Shown: piece after piece, positions 10,138 to 20,100 of the stretch
Layout: each line of letters starts with the position of its first letter
Numbering within the stretch: the first letter of the stretch is position 1
Source: Hericium rajendrae
Taxonomy: Eukaryota > Basidiomycota > Agaricomycetes > Russulales > Hericiaceae
DNA: 64,000 bases
Reading direction: 5' to 3'
NCBI GenBank assembly: GCA_033439255.1
Contig: CM065881.1
Location: forward strand, 1,116,001-1,180,000
Notes under the pieces: generated by a model
The model's input: only the letters and a program-made list of their open reading frames with translations
Databases searched by the model: none
What the model was told of the DNA's origin: nothing
Program-made: the position numbers and the translations under genes

Positions 10138-12061
10138 CTACCCCACAACCTCAACAGCAGACTCGCTCCCGCTCCCGCTCTCGCTCCTGCTGTCCCCGCC
10201 GTCCCCGTCCATCATCTCCAGCAGCTCGACGTCCGAATCGTCCCAGCCATCCACGATAGCGGCCTCCATCTGCGTGATGTCGACCTGCTGTCCACCTTGA
10301 AAGCTCCGGCCCTCCTCCCTGTCCTGAATCAGCTCCTCCATCAGGAGAAGTCGAACGCCGTCCAGCGCGCGCGGCCTGTCAAAGGTGAAAGCAAACTCGG
10401 CAGGGACGCTCCGCGATTGAAGGCCGCCGTGGAGCAGATGGAACATGGTCAACAGGGCGAAAACACCGCAATCAACAGCGTTGGATTGGGTGGGACACTG
10501 TGAAATTACAGAAGCACGTCAGCAAAGAATTGCTGTGCGTACACGATACGTACAGATGCATGGGGGCATAGTACCCATGTAGGCCAATAGTTAGAGATGC
10601 GAATACCATGATATCTTCCGAGCGCGTGAAACAGGTGGTTGACGAAGGACTTGAGACGAGCAACGATGGGCCAATGGGCCTGTTGTTCCAACTTCAGGCC
10701 CTTGTTTGCCTCGCGCACACCAGGTAGGCTGTCGTACACATCGATGCGAAGACGTTCAAAATCGATTGCAGCTGCTACCCAATGTGTTTGCGACGGGAGG
10801 TGCACCGGAATGAGTATTCGTTTCCACGGAATGATGCCGGACCTAGACACAACCTGTTCAATGGATGTACGTCAGGCACCGTACACCCAGAGCAAACTGA
10901 CTTCACTTACCTGCAATCCCCGGTACTTAAAGATGAGAGCGGGATTAGGAGGGGGCAAGACAGGAAACCGGAGACTCATGAACTCTGTACGCAGCACAAT
11001 GCTGTCACGGTATTTGTGGCTCCACTTGTAAGCAAAGTAATTAATGACAGCGTGGTTGAGCATCTGCCCTGGACGGAGTCGTTCGACATCGGCGACCTTA
11101 CAGTCGTCGGTGCAAACTTTTCCATCGAGAATGCTATGCACTTCCACAATGAAATTACCGTCGACGACTTGTCCTTTCACAGTCTTCCAGACCCAAAAAA
11201 AGGGCTTGCTGTTAGCTAAAGCAAAGTAAAGGACAAAGGCAACGTACCTGGCGCAGAACGTTCTGTACGTTGATACCTCCTGCATCTCTCCAATCGATAA
11301 GCACGACCCGCACGCCCATACTCCACATCTTCAAACCAAATACCACATCCCTAAAGCGGCTGCCAACCGTGCACAGTAGGGCCCTTTGCTCATTCCCCAT
11401 CTTCAACTGAGACAGTCGGGCCTCAAAGCTGCCGAGATGGCTTAAGCCAAGGACAACGGCCTCCTGGTAGCTGGTTTGGAGGGCGAGAACGAGCGCATAG
11501 CTGGCTTCTGTTCCATCTTGCAGCAGGGTTAAGACCTGGTTGTGAATGGTGCGCTGCTCAGAGACAACGCCGTTGTCGAGATCGGCGCAGGCCCACAGCC
11601 ATTGTAGCTCAGCCGAGTCGAGCCACTCGAGGAACGCATCGAAAAATTTCAGAACTTGCGAAGCGACAGAGGGAGAAAGGAGGATGTTGGGAGGTGGTCC
11701 GTGCTGAGACGAAAGCAGGGTATGGGAAACTGCCATGAGGGACGGGGCACGGGGGCGAGATAGACGAACCCGCATATGAGTGGTTGTCTCAAGTCATCGG
11801 GCGTGTGCTGCTATAGCCTCGGACGTTGAGACGACGAAGATGGAGCCATCAGCCCACTTCGCCGCCTGCTTGTCCCTAACGAACGGCAACGGCAAAGAAA
11901 GGTAAGCTATTTGTGTCAGCTGAGAGAGGATGTGGTACTCACTTTTTGACCTTCGCATTCCTCGCATCCATCCTGGCCCGCTCCTCTGCCGTGTACGGGA
12001 CACCGCGCCTTGACTCTGACCGAGAGCCCTTCGACGTTCGAGAACGGCTCGAAGTGGCCAT
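10138..12061 (-). CDS. Ulp1-like (peptidase C48) cysteine protease, transposon cargo
   Basis: The catalytic set of Ulp1/SENP proteases is visible in order on the minus strand: histidine in QTHWVAAAIDF (about 10790), aspartate in DVYDSLPG (about 10740), then the glutamine and cysteine in CPTQSNAVDCGVFALL (about 10500-10455). These enzymes cleave SUMO or related tags from proteins. The C-terminus is acidic and Ser/Glu-rich. Upstream exons (11775-11212 and 11285-10872) form a helical N-terminal region, and a first exon MATSSRSRTSKG starts at 12061. The link between that exon and the next is uncertain: the frame from 11880 meets a stop before 11775 unless an unseen intron is used. Ulp1 domains recur in eukaryotic DNA transposons. 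The gene is divergent from the transposase. Confidence 0.78.
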
Positions 12062-12211
12062 AGTATGTTCTACCAGCTCTAAAAATGCATTGCATGGAAT
12101 GTGCAAGAATGTGAGTCACCTTTTTGAAGATAAAAAATGATTGACTTACGGTTTGGCGTTGAGGAAGAACGGTGGAGGGAGAATGAGACGTTGCTTGAAG
12201 TCGAACATGCC

Positions 12212-12341
12212 CAAGTCGCGAGGCGTTAGACGCGCTTCCAGCGGGCTGCGCGTTCCGTGCGTTTTTGTTGCCTAAATATGGGTAACAAAAATGCACGGAA
12301 CGTGCGGCCCGCTGGAAGCGCGTCTAACACCTCACGACTTG
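12212..12341. repeat. Long palindrome (about 62-bp arms)
   Basis: The left arm starts CAAGTCGCGAGGCGTTAGAC and the right arm ends with its near-complement at 12341, around a short AT-rich centre (CTAAATATGG). The arms match at about nine positions in ten. It lies in the intergenic space between the Ulp1-like gene and the divergent transposase gene. It could be a fold-back insertion or a bidirectional control element. Confidence 0.85.
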
Positions 12342-12945
12342 CGCGCATTCAATGCTGTAAACGCTCGTAAGTACGCATTGCAGATGGTCTTGCCCTCATC
12401 GTCGCTCCTCCACGGCAGCGTCACCATCTTATGACAGTTATAGCATTGTGCTGTGGCAGGGAGCCAATCAGAACGGTCAAGGAATGCAGTTCTGGGCAGA
12501 AATGAACCCCCAAGTGCATGCTGGACTCAAGGGCACAACTTACGGCTGTTCTGTGGTAAGTGACGTTTGCCATATTACTTATGCTGACTGTTTCCCTTCT
12601 TAGAATTCTAGATTATCATGTGCCACATGTTGAAGGCACCGTGCGTGCAGATGCCGTGCATGCAGGTCCCATGCCAGTATCGTTTGGCTTTCCCCCCAAC
12701 GACCTTCACCCTGTCCTGTCCGTCCTATTGAGTTTGGGTGCCTTCACCGGTGAGTGCTCCTGGAACAATTTTTATGCTTTTGCACTTACGAACTCATTGG
12801 GACACTGCTTTTCTGTGCGTGGGAATTGTTTGGGTGTAGCCAAACAATTTCCACGCTCCCTCATTATCGCAGTATACTTTGTTGAGGTAAGTTCCTGTTG
12901 TCCATGTTAACGTGTTAATGGGGGGGACTAATATGGTATTAGTTA
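12342..12945. other. Transposase 5' flank, with a 40-bp palindrome at 12817-12856
   Basis: No convincing gene. At 12817-12856 the arms GCGTGGGAATTGTTTGG and CCAAACAATTTCCACGC flank a six-base loop with one mismatch, echoing the core of the palindrome at 9971-10018. Short open frames here show no recognisable motif. Confidence 0.6.
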
Positions 12946-15900
12946 ATGGGCAAACGTCGCCGACTTTCCCTCGATGGGTCCGCCATCGCGACCGATCTGC
13001 GGTGCGGAAATTGTGGAGGCGGGTTCGACACGGTAACGGGCCTTTACTACCATCAACGCACCTCAAAATCTTGCAAGGAATACAACATGGGGAAGAAGAG
13101 GGAGGTCTGGCAGACAGAATGGGATATCCCAGAGACCCTTTTGCGCACGCCAGAGAGGGATGAAGTGGGATCTGATGACGATGAGGATGAGGACATTTCC
13201 GATGACCCCGCACAAGTACTGAGAGCCTTTAATGAAGATTTCTACAGATTTTTACCTCTTTCGCGACCAGATTCTTCTGCGGTGCCTGAGTCTGCAGGTG
13301 GAGGAGATCCCGGACCTTCTACTATGGCCTCAGCTTCTCGCCGTGTGCTGCCTACTGTGAATGCTTTATCTCTTGATGACGATGAAGATCTGCGCGTAGA
13401 AGATATCCATCCCACTGCAGCGCGGGAGTTCGGAGAGGATGCCACCCTAGACGCAAGTTGGCGTCAGTTCTTTCAGCTCATGCGCAGCAAGCATCTCGAA
13501 GTAGGAGATGCAGAAAAGATCCAAAACTGGGCTCCTTTTCGATCTGAGATGGACTGGAGGGTTGCGAAGTGGGCTGTTCAAGAAAATATAGGTCACAACA
13601 CGTTCGACCGATTCCTGGCCATCCCTGGGGTACGTTCAATCTTTCCACGGTTGTACTTCCCAATGGGGCTGATCTATCTTGCAGACGGTAGAACGTCTCG
13701 GTATCCAGTACCACAATACGCGGGAACTTTTGAATATTGTCGACTCCATCCCAGCCCGTGCTGACTGGCTCACCAAGACGTTCGTATTCCCAGACAGGCT
13801 CGATGAGGAGCATTTCGTTCAGTACAGAAATCCTTTGGACGCAATACAAGCTCTCTTGGGCAACCCAACCCATGCGCAACATATCGTCTACCGACCATCC
13901 AAAGTATTCGCCGATAAGAATCGGAAGACAAGGATTTACCAAGAAATGTGGACCGGTAAATGGTGGAGCGCTGTTCAGGTGTGTTACTAGCTTAATTGCT
14001 CCTTCCTTGAAGCTTGCTCACAGTTCGTCATCTATAGAATCTAATACCCGAAGGACATTGCATTGCGCCGGTCATTATTGCCAGCGACAAAACACAGCTT
14101 ACCCAGTTCACCGGCAATAAGACGTCCTATCCTGTATACCTCACGCTGGGCAACATTCCACGATCAATACGACGCCGACCATCTCAGCAAGCTTGCATTC
14201 TCATAGGCTATCTCTCAGTTGCTAAAATCAGGAAGGCTGGTATCACCAAGGCTGAGCGCAAGGCCCGCGCTCAGATTCTTTTCCATGATTCCATGCGGTT
14301 AATTCTCCAGCCATTGAAGGAAGCTGGAAGAAAAGGAATTTCTATCACTTGCGGTGACGGAAAAATACGCAAGATCCACCCCATTCTTGCAGCATACGTG
14401 GCAGATTACCCAGAGCAGTGCCTCGTGGCCTGCACCAAATACGGTGACTGCCCTAAATGCAGACCCAAGGTGTTGGAATCTCGCAAGCCAGGTACCAAAC
14501 GTAGCCACAAGGAGACGCTGGACATCATCAAACTCTCGAAGGCGAACACAAAGTCAAGATCTGCTTTTAGCGAAGCATGTTTAGATCAAAGCGTGGCAGG
14601 CATAGAACACCCTTTCTGGGAGGGCTTTCCGCACACGGACATCTACAGGTCCATCACCCCTGACATTTTGCATCAGCTCCATCAGGGCGTTTTCAAGTAC
14701 GTCGTCAAATGGTGCGGAAAGCTGTTGACTAGCGAGGAACTTGATGAACGCATCCGCCGTCTGCCTCCTGCATTTGGTGTACGGCACTTCAAAAATGGTC
14801 TCTCCGCTCTTTCTCAAATATCCGGAACAGAGCGCAAGAACATGGCAAAGATTCTCCTTGCTTGTTTGGTTGGGAGAGTCCCTTCCAGTCTTCTGGTCGC
14901 TTTTCGTGCCCTTTTAGATTTCATCTATATCGCCCAGTATCCTACTCATGATGATACAACGCTTGGCTATCTGGAGAAGGCATTAGATGACTTCTTCAAG
15001 AACAGGCAGGTCTTGAAAAATCTCAGCATACGAAAGCACTTCAATATTCCTAAACTTCATTCATTGGTTCACTATACAGAGTCTATCCGTCTGTTTGGAA
15101 CGACGGATAACTACAATACTGAAATGTTTGAACGCTTTCACATTGACTTTGCTAAGGAGGCATGGCGCGCTTCAAACCACCGAGACGAGCGACCGCAGAT
15201 GGCGCATGGCTCACTCGTCGGGAAAAAGTGGCCATGTTTGATACCTTTCTTCAGCGAGAGGGAGCTACGACAACACCTTGTACTACACCTCCTTTGAAAA
15301 CGACACCATCCATTCAGGTTGCCAAACGACCCCCATTTCCCAAGGTTCCCATATTGTCTATCGAGAAGGAACATGACGCTCCTGGTTTCACCCTAGCTCT
15401 CAAGCGCTATATCAACAATTTTCTTCCTACCATGGAAAAGGCCAAACGCAGGCAAATTCAAGATGGCGCACTCCCCTTTACGGATCTTGCCTTATACCGC
15501 AGCTTCAAATTCACCCGTACAGAGCTTGGACACTCAGATGTCATGACTTCACCTGATCGTGAACGAGAGACAGTAAAAGCGCAGCCTGCGACGCGTAAAC
15601 AGGCAGCTCGATTTGACACCATTATTGGACTGTATTCAGCTGGCGCAGAGTCTACAGGTGTTGAAGGTACCTTTTAATCTCACCTTAATCTCACCTTTCT
15701 AATTCATAGGACTATTTAGGGACTCGTGTCGGACGTGTTCGTGTAATCTTCAAGCTTCCAGAGAAGGTCGCCCACTTTACGCCGTCATGGACCAAAGAGG
15801 AATTGGCTTATGTGGAGTGGTATACCCCCTTTCAGCCCACTGCAAACAAAAACCACATGATGTACAGCGTGTCCACAACAGCGAAACGAGAGGGAAGTAT

Positions 15901-16057
15901 TGTACCGTTATCTCAAATTCGACAATCTTGTCAACTTATCCCACATTTTGCGGAGAAGGTTGACAGATCCTGGGCTTCGGAAAAGGTCTTGGATCAGGCG
16001 CATTCATTCTATGTTAATAATTGGGCAAGCATGTATGCATATCAGACAATTTGGTAG
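12946..16057 (+). CDS. Plavaka-type transposase (apparent frameshift near 15200)
   Basis: Starts MGKRRRLSLDG at 12946 with a zinc-finger-like segment (CGNCGGGFDTVTGLYYH), an acidic linker, then the transposase core. The hallmark ASDKTQLTQFTGN with YPVYLTLGNI (about 14080-14160) carries the first catalytic aspartate; CPKC and DILHQLHQGVFK follow at about 14450 and 14665. Introns at 13630-13684 and 13978-14038 fit well, and a third near 15668-15718 joins on to TRVGRVRVIFKLPEKV. The frame changes near 15201-15206, where an extra GC in ATGGCGCATGG puts PQM and WLTRREKVAMF out of register without splice sites, so this copy may be impaired. The protein would cut and paste the element in the nucleus. 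The stop at 16057 leaves about 220 bases to the right terminal repeat. Confidence 0.85.
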
Positions 16058-16277
16058 CTTAATTTTGAATATATTTCATGTTTCTTCCTTTCGTTGGAGG
16101 CTGCGCTACAGATGCTATAGTAGAAAGCTCGCTACCACACGTAACAATGGGCGTTAATCAATATCAGAACACCGGCTATTATACCCCACCGGCAATCTAT
16201 CAGTAACACCGGTGCCAGTTCTGTAATGAAACGTAATGTAGCCACGGCTATCAATCAAAAAACACTTTTTCCAGATG
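16058..16277. repeat. Right subterminal region and terminal inverted repeat of the Plavaka-type element
   Basis: Includes CAGATGCTATAGTAG (16111-16125), complementary to left-end motifs, and the 16-base inverted repeat at 16262-16277, followed by TG. Confidence 0.8.
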
Positions 16278-16279
16278 TG

Positions 16280-16983
16280 GCTGAGTGGAAGGCGAGGGCC
16301 CGTGACAGGAATGCTGCCTACCTCATGCGCACCCGGTTCCAGAGTCCCCGCCCTACAACTGGGCGCACCCCGGTGAGCACTCGCTCCCCTCAGTCCACAT
16401 CTACTGGCCGATCCCGCACAGTCACTGCTACAGGTGCCCCACTGTCCAAACTCTCGGAGCCTGACCGTGAGCGCCTCAGGCGTGAGGGCGGTTGCTTCCG
16501 CTGCCGCCAGAAGGGCCATGGCTTCCGCGACTGCCCCCTCAATGCCGACTCCAACCCCCGTGCCCCAACCCCTCGTGTCCGAGCGCTAGAAACCGGCTCT
16601 GCCCCGGGAGTAGCTCCAGAAGATGCAGCCGCTGCCCTCGCTGTCCTCGCCATCAACAGGTCCATCGCCGACTTATCGTCGCAGTTGAAGGACTTGAGCG
16701 AGGAAGAGAGGGAAGAGGCAAAGGCTGCATTAAAGGATATGGTTGAGGGTTTTTAAAGCGCCCCCCGGTCACGTCGTCCGTGGGTGGCAAGAAACATTTC
16801 TTTGATCCGTCGAATCGCTTCTCTGTACTATCCGACCCCTGTGAGCAATCGTATCCATCGTCTTTGCGCATGTCCGCTATCACACCCAACCGTCAGACAC
16901 CGTCCATTACGCTCCAGGCCAAGATTATCACTGCCCCAATCAAGAAACAAATCGACGCTGAGGCACTTCTCGATAGTGGTGCA
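16280..16983 (+). pseudogene. Gypsy gag C-terminal part with zinc knuckle, and start of pol (protease)
   Basis: After the Plavaka-type insert the Gypsy sequence resumes. It shows an Arg/Pro/Thr-rich linker, a CCHC zinc knuckle (CFRCRQKGHGFRDC near 16495-16537) that binds element RNA, an acidic gag tail to 16756, then the start of pol with the aspartic protease signature (ALLDSGA near 16963-16983). It is interrupted at 16984 by the second DNA transposon. Fossil. Confidence 0.88.
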
Positions 16984-16994
16984 CATCTGAGAAA
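16984..16994 (+). repeat. Left terminal inverted repeat of the 3.1 kb element
   Basis: CATCTGAGAAA, complementary to 20088-20098; the first six bases equal those of the 12.4 kb element. Confidence 0.8.
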
Positions 16995-17339
16995 TGTGTT
17001 TTTTATATAGCAGCAAGTCCTATTATGGGCCCTATCAGGGAGCTATGGGGGCTATGAACTTAGACTATTCAGCTATGTGGAGCTATGGGGCCTATGATAG
17101 CCTCTATAGCATGAGGTGTTGAATACATAGGATGCCATAGCCTCTATAGCCAGGGGTGTCATGTACATAGGACTATGATACTTACCAAGGGGAACTATGG
17201 CTACTATGGCTACTACAGGCCTTATGGTAAGTCACCTAGGCAATCAAGACAAGAGGTCAAAATTTTCTGATATTCAATTGTAGACTACTACAGGCACTAC
17301 AAGATCTAACACCAAACTACTTAGTAAATAGAAACCTTG

Positions 17340-18990
17340 AACAAGCTCACATCCCGCACAGCAACGATGTGACAACAGCACAGCGGAGGCGTGCGGTGGT
17401 CACCACACAGGCGCGGGGGCCATTTCGAGACGTGCGTAGTGCGGACAGCCGGTATAAGCAGTCAGGGGGCGCGCGGGCCATGCGGGCACTGTGGGAGGCT
17501 GCGGGCAGGCCCGCACTGTCCAGGGCACATGATGGAGTGCGAGAGCAGGTCCGCACTCTCATAGCTGTGCGTGGGCGAGGGCATGCTGTTGAGCGTGCAA
17601 CGGCGTGCGACGGCAGGCACGCATTGGCGTTGCCGTGTGCATGCCGTCCGAGACATGCGCGCCGCCATGCGCCTATCTGTGCATCGTCGGACATGCGAGG
17701 GATGATGAGTGCTTGCGCACGCCGTGCCTGGGTTGCCCACGGCTGTGTGGGCCGTGCGTAGCCGTGCGCAAGCTCGCAGGGCGGTGCGTGGTCGCGCGCA
17801 GTCGGGGTTGGGTTTCGCCCCGTGGGTGACCGTGCCCGTGCTCGTGTGGAACCGCGTGGTCACGGCGGGTGCTAGCGTGGGCGGGCGAACGCAGTCAGAA
17901 GATCGGTCCTCGCGCGCGCCGTGCGTGGGCATGCGCGCGTGAGCGGGGCCGAGCACGGTCGTGCACTCGCGTGTGGGAGTGCGTGCACACGCTGGATAGG
18001 ACGTGTGCGCGCGATCAAGACACTGCGCGGGCTTGCGTTCGTGCATGGCCTTCGCGTTCTTGCGTGGACGTGGGTGGTGAGGGTGTGTACATGCTTCGAG
18101 GGCCGCTCGCGGGCGTACGTGGCCGTACGTGCACAGCCACGTGTCGCGGCCGCCAGCACGTTGCGGACGCGGCGGAGGTGCTGCGGCACGGCCCTGGTGA
18201 GATGGTGGATCCTCTTGGACCTATTGGGGGCGTGCGGGGGCGTTTGAGTGGATGCAAGGGCTGCGGGAGGCCGGGCGAGCGAGTCAGCAACGTAGTCACG
18301 CCTCGTTGCCACAGCAACGGGACACGACGACGCGGATACAGACGACATTGTCGGGGGGGATGGGGCCATGGCAAGCTCGTGGAAACTGACGCGGGGTGTC
18401 GAAGGCGATAGAGGTGCGCTGCACGGGGTTGCGAGAAAGCAAGCGCGCGATACTCGATGTATTAGTACGACAAGACGATAAATGAAGGATTTTTTTTACT
18501 TACCTGTCGGCCCTCGTAACATCTGCGCGGACGCCGTCGTCAGCGTCGGCCGATGGGGTAACGGAAGGCTGTGGGTGTGGACGTGGGCGTGGGCGTGGGC
18601 GTGTGCATGGGGGCTCGACGGGCGAGCTGTCAACCTCGCACGCACGCGGCCGGGTCTGCGCGTAGCGTTGGTGACGTGCAGCGGGTCGGAGCTGCCTGCG
18701 GCGTGTTCGAGAAGGGGGCAGGGTGCTGGCGACGTGGCGAAGAGAAGGCGAGGCGGGAGAGGATGTCGGGGATGGGGTGCGTCACCGGTGTCGGAAAACG
18801 AGAGTATCGCTCGACAACGAGTGATACTCTCTTTATTAGTACGAACAGTATCAATAAAGAGTTTTTTAACTTACCTTGCACCCGCTACACCTCATCGAGA
18901 CCCTCCCGCATTCGATCGGACGAGATATAGAGGAGAGGGAGGGATAAGGGACGAGGAGAGGAGGGTGGTGGTAAGCATACGATGAGAGTC
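17340..18990. other. GC-rich core of the 3.1 kb element with intron-like minus-strand signals
   Basis: Very GC-rich, with GTGCGTG/CGTGCG runs that open long frames on both strands; none has recognisable protein character. At 18440-18505 and 18810-18875 two similar segments share ATTAGTACGA and ACTTACCT. Read on the minus strand these are AGGTAAGT donors followed by TACTAATA branch-like motifs, so they may be relic introns of a captured gene. I assign no gene. Confidence 0.4.
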
Positions 18991-19273
18991 GAACTTCGAC
19001 GCGCCTTCGGTGCTTCAACTACCGAACGCGCGTGAGTTCGAACATCTCGAGCTTATTAAATCAAATAAAATCCGTTAAACTCCAAGAAAAAGAATCCAGC
19101 CAGCTCCCATTTATTCAACCGGATCGTATGAGACGACTATCTAACTAAGCTACTATAAGTTACGGGGCAGCGAAGTGAAGTTAGGGACATCTGGCACTTA
19201 GCCTCTGACGCGAGTGCTCGGCACCGCCCGGCCCGGTCTCGGCAGTCACGTTTGGCGCTCCGCTCGCCACGTC

Positions 19274-19281
19274 TATATAAG
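19274..19281 (+). promoter_or_regulatory. TATA-box-like site inside the 3.1 kb element
   Basis: TATATAAG in a GC-rich flank, followed about 25 bases on by a CT-rich tract (TCTCTCTCTCTTCTG, 19300-19314), the layout of a fungal core promoter. Downstream, AT-rich DNA to 19850 holds GTAAGT and TACTAAT intron-like signals but no credible protein frame. Confidence 0.4.
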
Positions 19282-20087
19282 GCGTGCGCGATGCGCTGTC
19301 TCTCTCTCTTCTGTACCACTACCATCTCTCGTCTTTCGTTAGTGTCTCGTCTTTTGCTTCAACTCTGTTATGTTCGGTATGTTGTTATATTGTTGTTTTG
19401 ATGTTTTATTGCTCACCAACCCTAATGTTATTTGTAGACTTTACATTTTCGCTTTTATATAGTTCAGTAAGTCTTATGTTTTTATATATATCTTTACCTT
19501 GTATACTAATCTGTTGACTTTGTCTCATATAGATTATTTTCGCTTTTTCTTATCTTTGAAGTAAGTCTTGTCTTATCTTTTATCTTTTAAATCTATCTTA
19601 TCTTATCTTTAGTACTATCTTATCTTTTAGTGTTATTCTGTTTTGTAGTATATTATATTGTAATAATGTCTATAGTTTGTGCTTAATGTAATTGAATATT
19701 GTTTGCAATATAATGCTTTTAAATTTTCGATGTTTTGAATGTTTCAAATATAATATATGCTATTCTTATTTTCTTTTTGATAAATTTATAATATTCTATA
19801 ATTAACATATTTGTCAGAGGTAACATAGAGTGAATAGCAGTCTTACTAGCTAGATATGGTATGATATACTATATAGCTGACATAGCCATGATAGTCATGA
19901 TAGCTACTATATGCTATAGCAGCTATGATAGCTATGATAGGTACTGCCTGATACTATGATAGCTATGGTAGCTATCATAGCTCTATATAGATTACCTCAC
20001 TACTATGAAGGGGCTATGCAGAAAAGAGGACTCCTATGGCTCTATCAGAGCTATGTAGGATATATAGTACCATATACCACTGGTGCT

Positions 20088-20098
20088 TTTCTCAGATG
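20088..20098 (-). repeat. Right terminal inverted repeat of the 3.1 kb element
   Basis: TTTCTCAGATG, complement of 16984-16994, followed by CA. Confidence 0.8.
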
Positions 20099-20100
20099 CA

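Larger units (their letters stand above)
3862..16277. mobile_element. Plavaka-type (CMC-related) DNA transposon with TET/JBP, Ulp1 and unknown cargo
   Basis: The 12.4 kb insert is bounded by a perfect 16-base terminal inverted repeat (CATCTGGAAAAAGTGT at 3862-3877 and its complement at 16262-16277), flanked on both sides by TG (3860-3861 and 16278-16279), read as a two-base target duplication. It interrupts Gypsy gag. Inside are a Plavaka-like transposase on the plus strand at the right, and on the minus strand an Ulp1-like protease, a TET/JBP oxygenase and an unrecognised charged protein. TET/JBP genes of basidiomycetes are known to sit in transposons; the combination with Ulp1 in one bounded element is the notable point. 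The alternative is that some cargo came as a separate nested insert. Confidence 0.85.
16984..20098. mobile_element. Non-autonomous DNA transposon with Plavaka-like ends (3.1 kb)
   Basis: The insert in Gypsy pol is bounded by CATCTGAGAAA (16984-16994) and its complement (20088-20098), flanked on both sides by CA (16982-16983 and 20099-20100), read as a two-base target duplication. Both ends carry dense short repeats in inverted sense (GCTATGGGG and CTATAGCC at 16990-17240; CTATGATAG at 19850-20010). No transposase reading frame is visible. The ends and duplication size match the element at 3862-16277, so it was probably moved by a related transposase acting in trans. Confidence 0.82.

Noticed and set aside
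8898-10259. 453-codon plus-strand open frame
   Set aside because: It lies antisense to the TET/JBP N-terminal exons, is Pro/Arg/Ser-rich low-complexity sequence and has no motif. The minus-strand exons join the oxygenase with good splice sites.
17369-18411. Several open frames of 100-194 codons on both strands
   Set aside because: The region is GC-rich and repetitive; frames on both strands are open by composition and none has protein-like features.
18970-19060. Possible tRNA or SINE head on the minus strand (B-box-like GTTCGACTC)
   Set aside because: Stems of the T and acceptor arms do not pair and no convincing A box or cloverleaf can be drawn.
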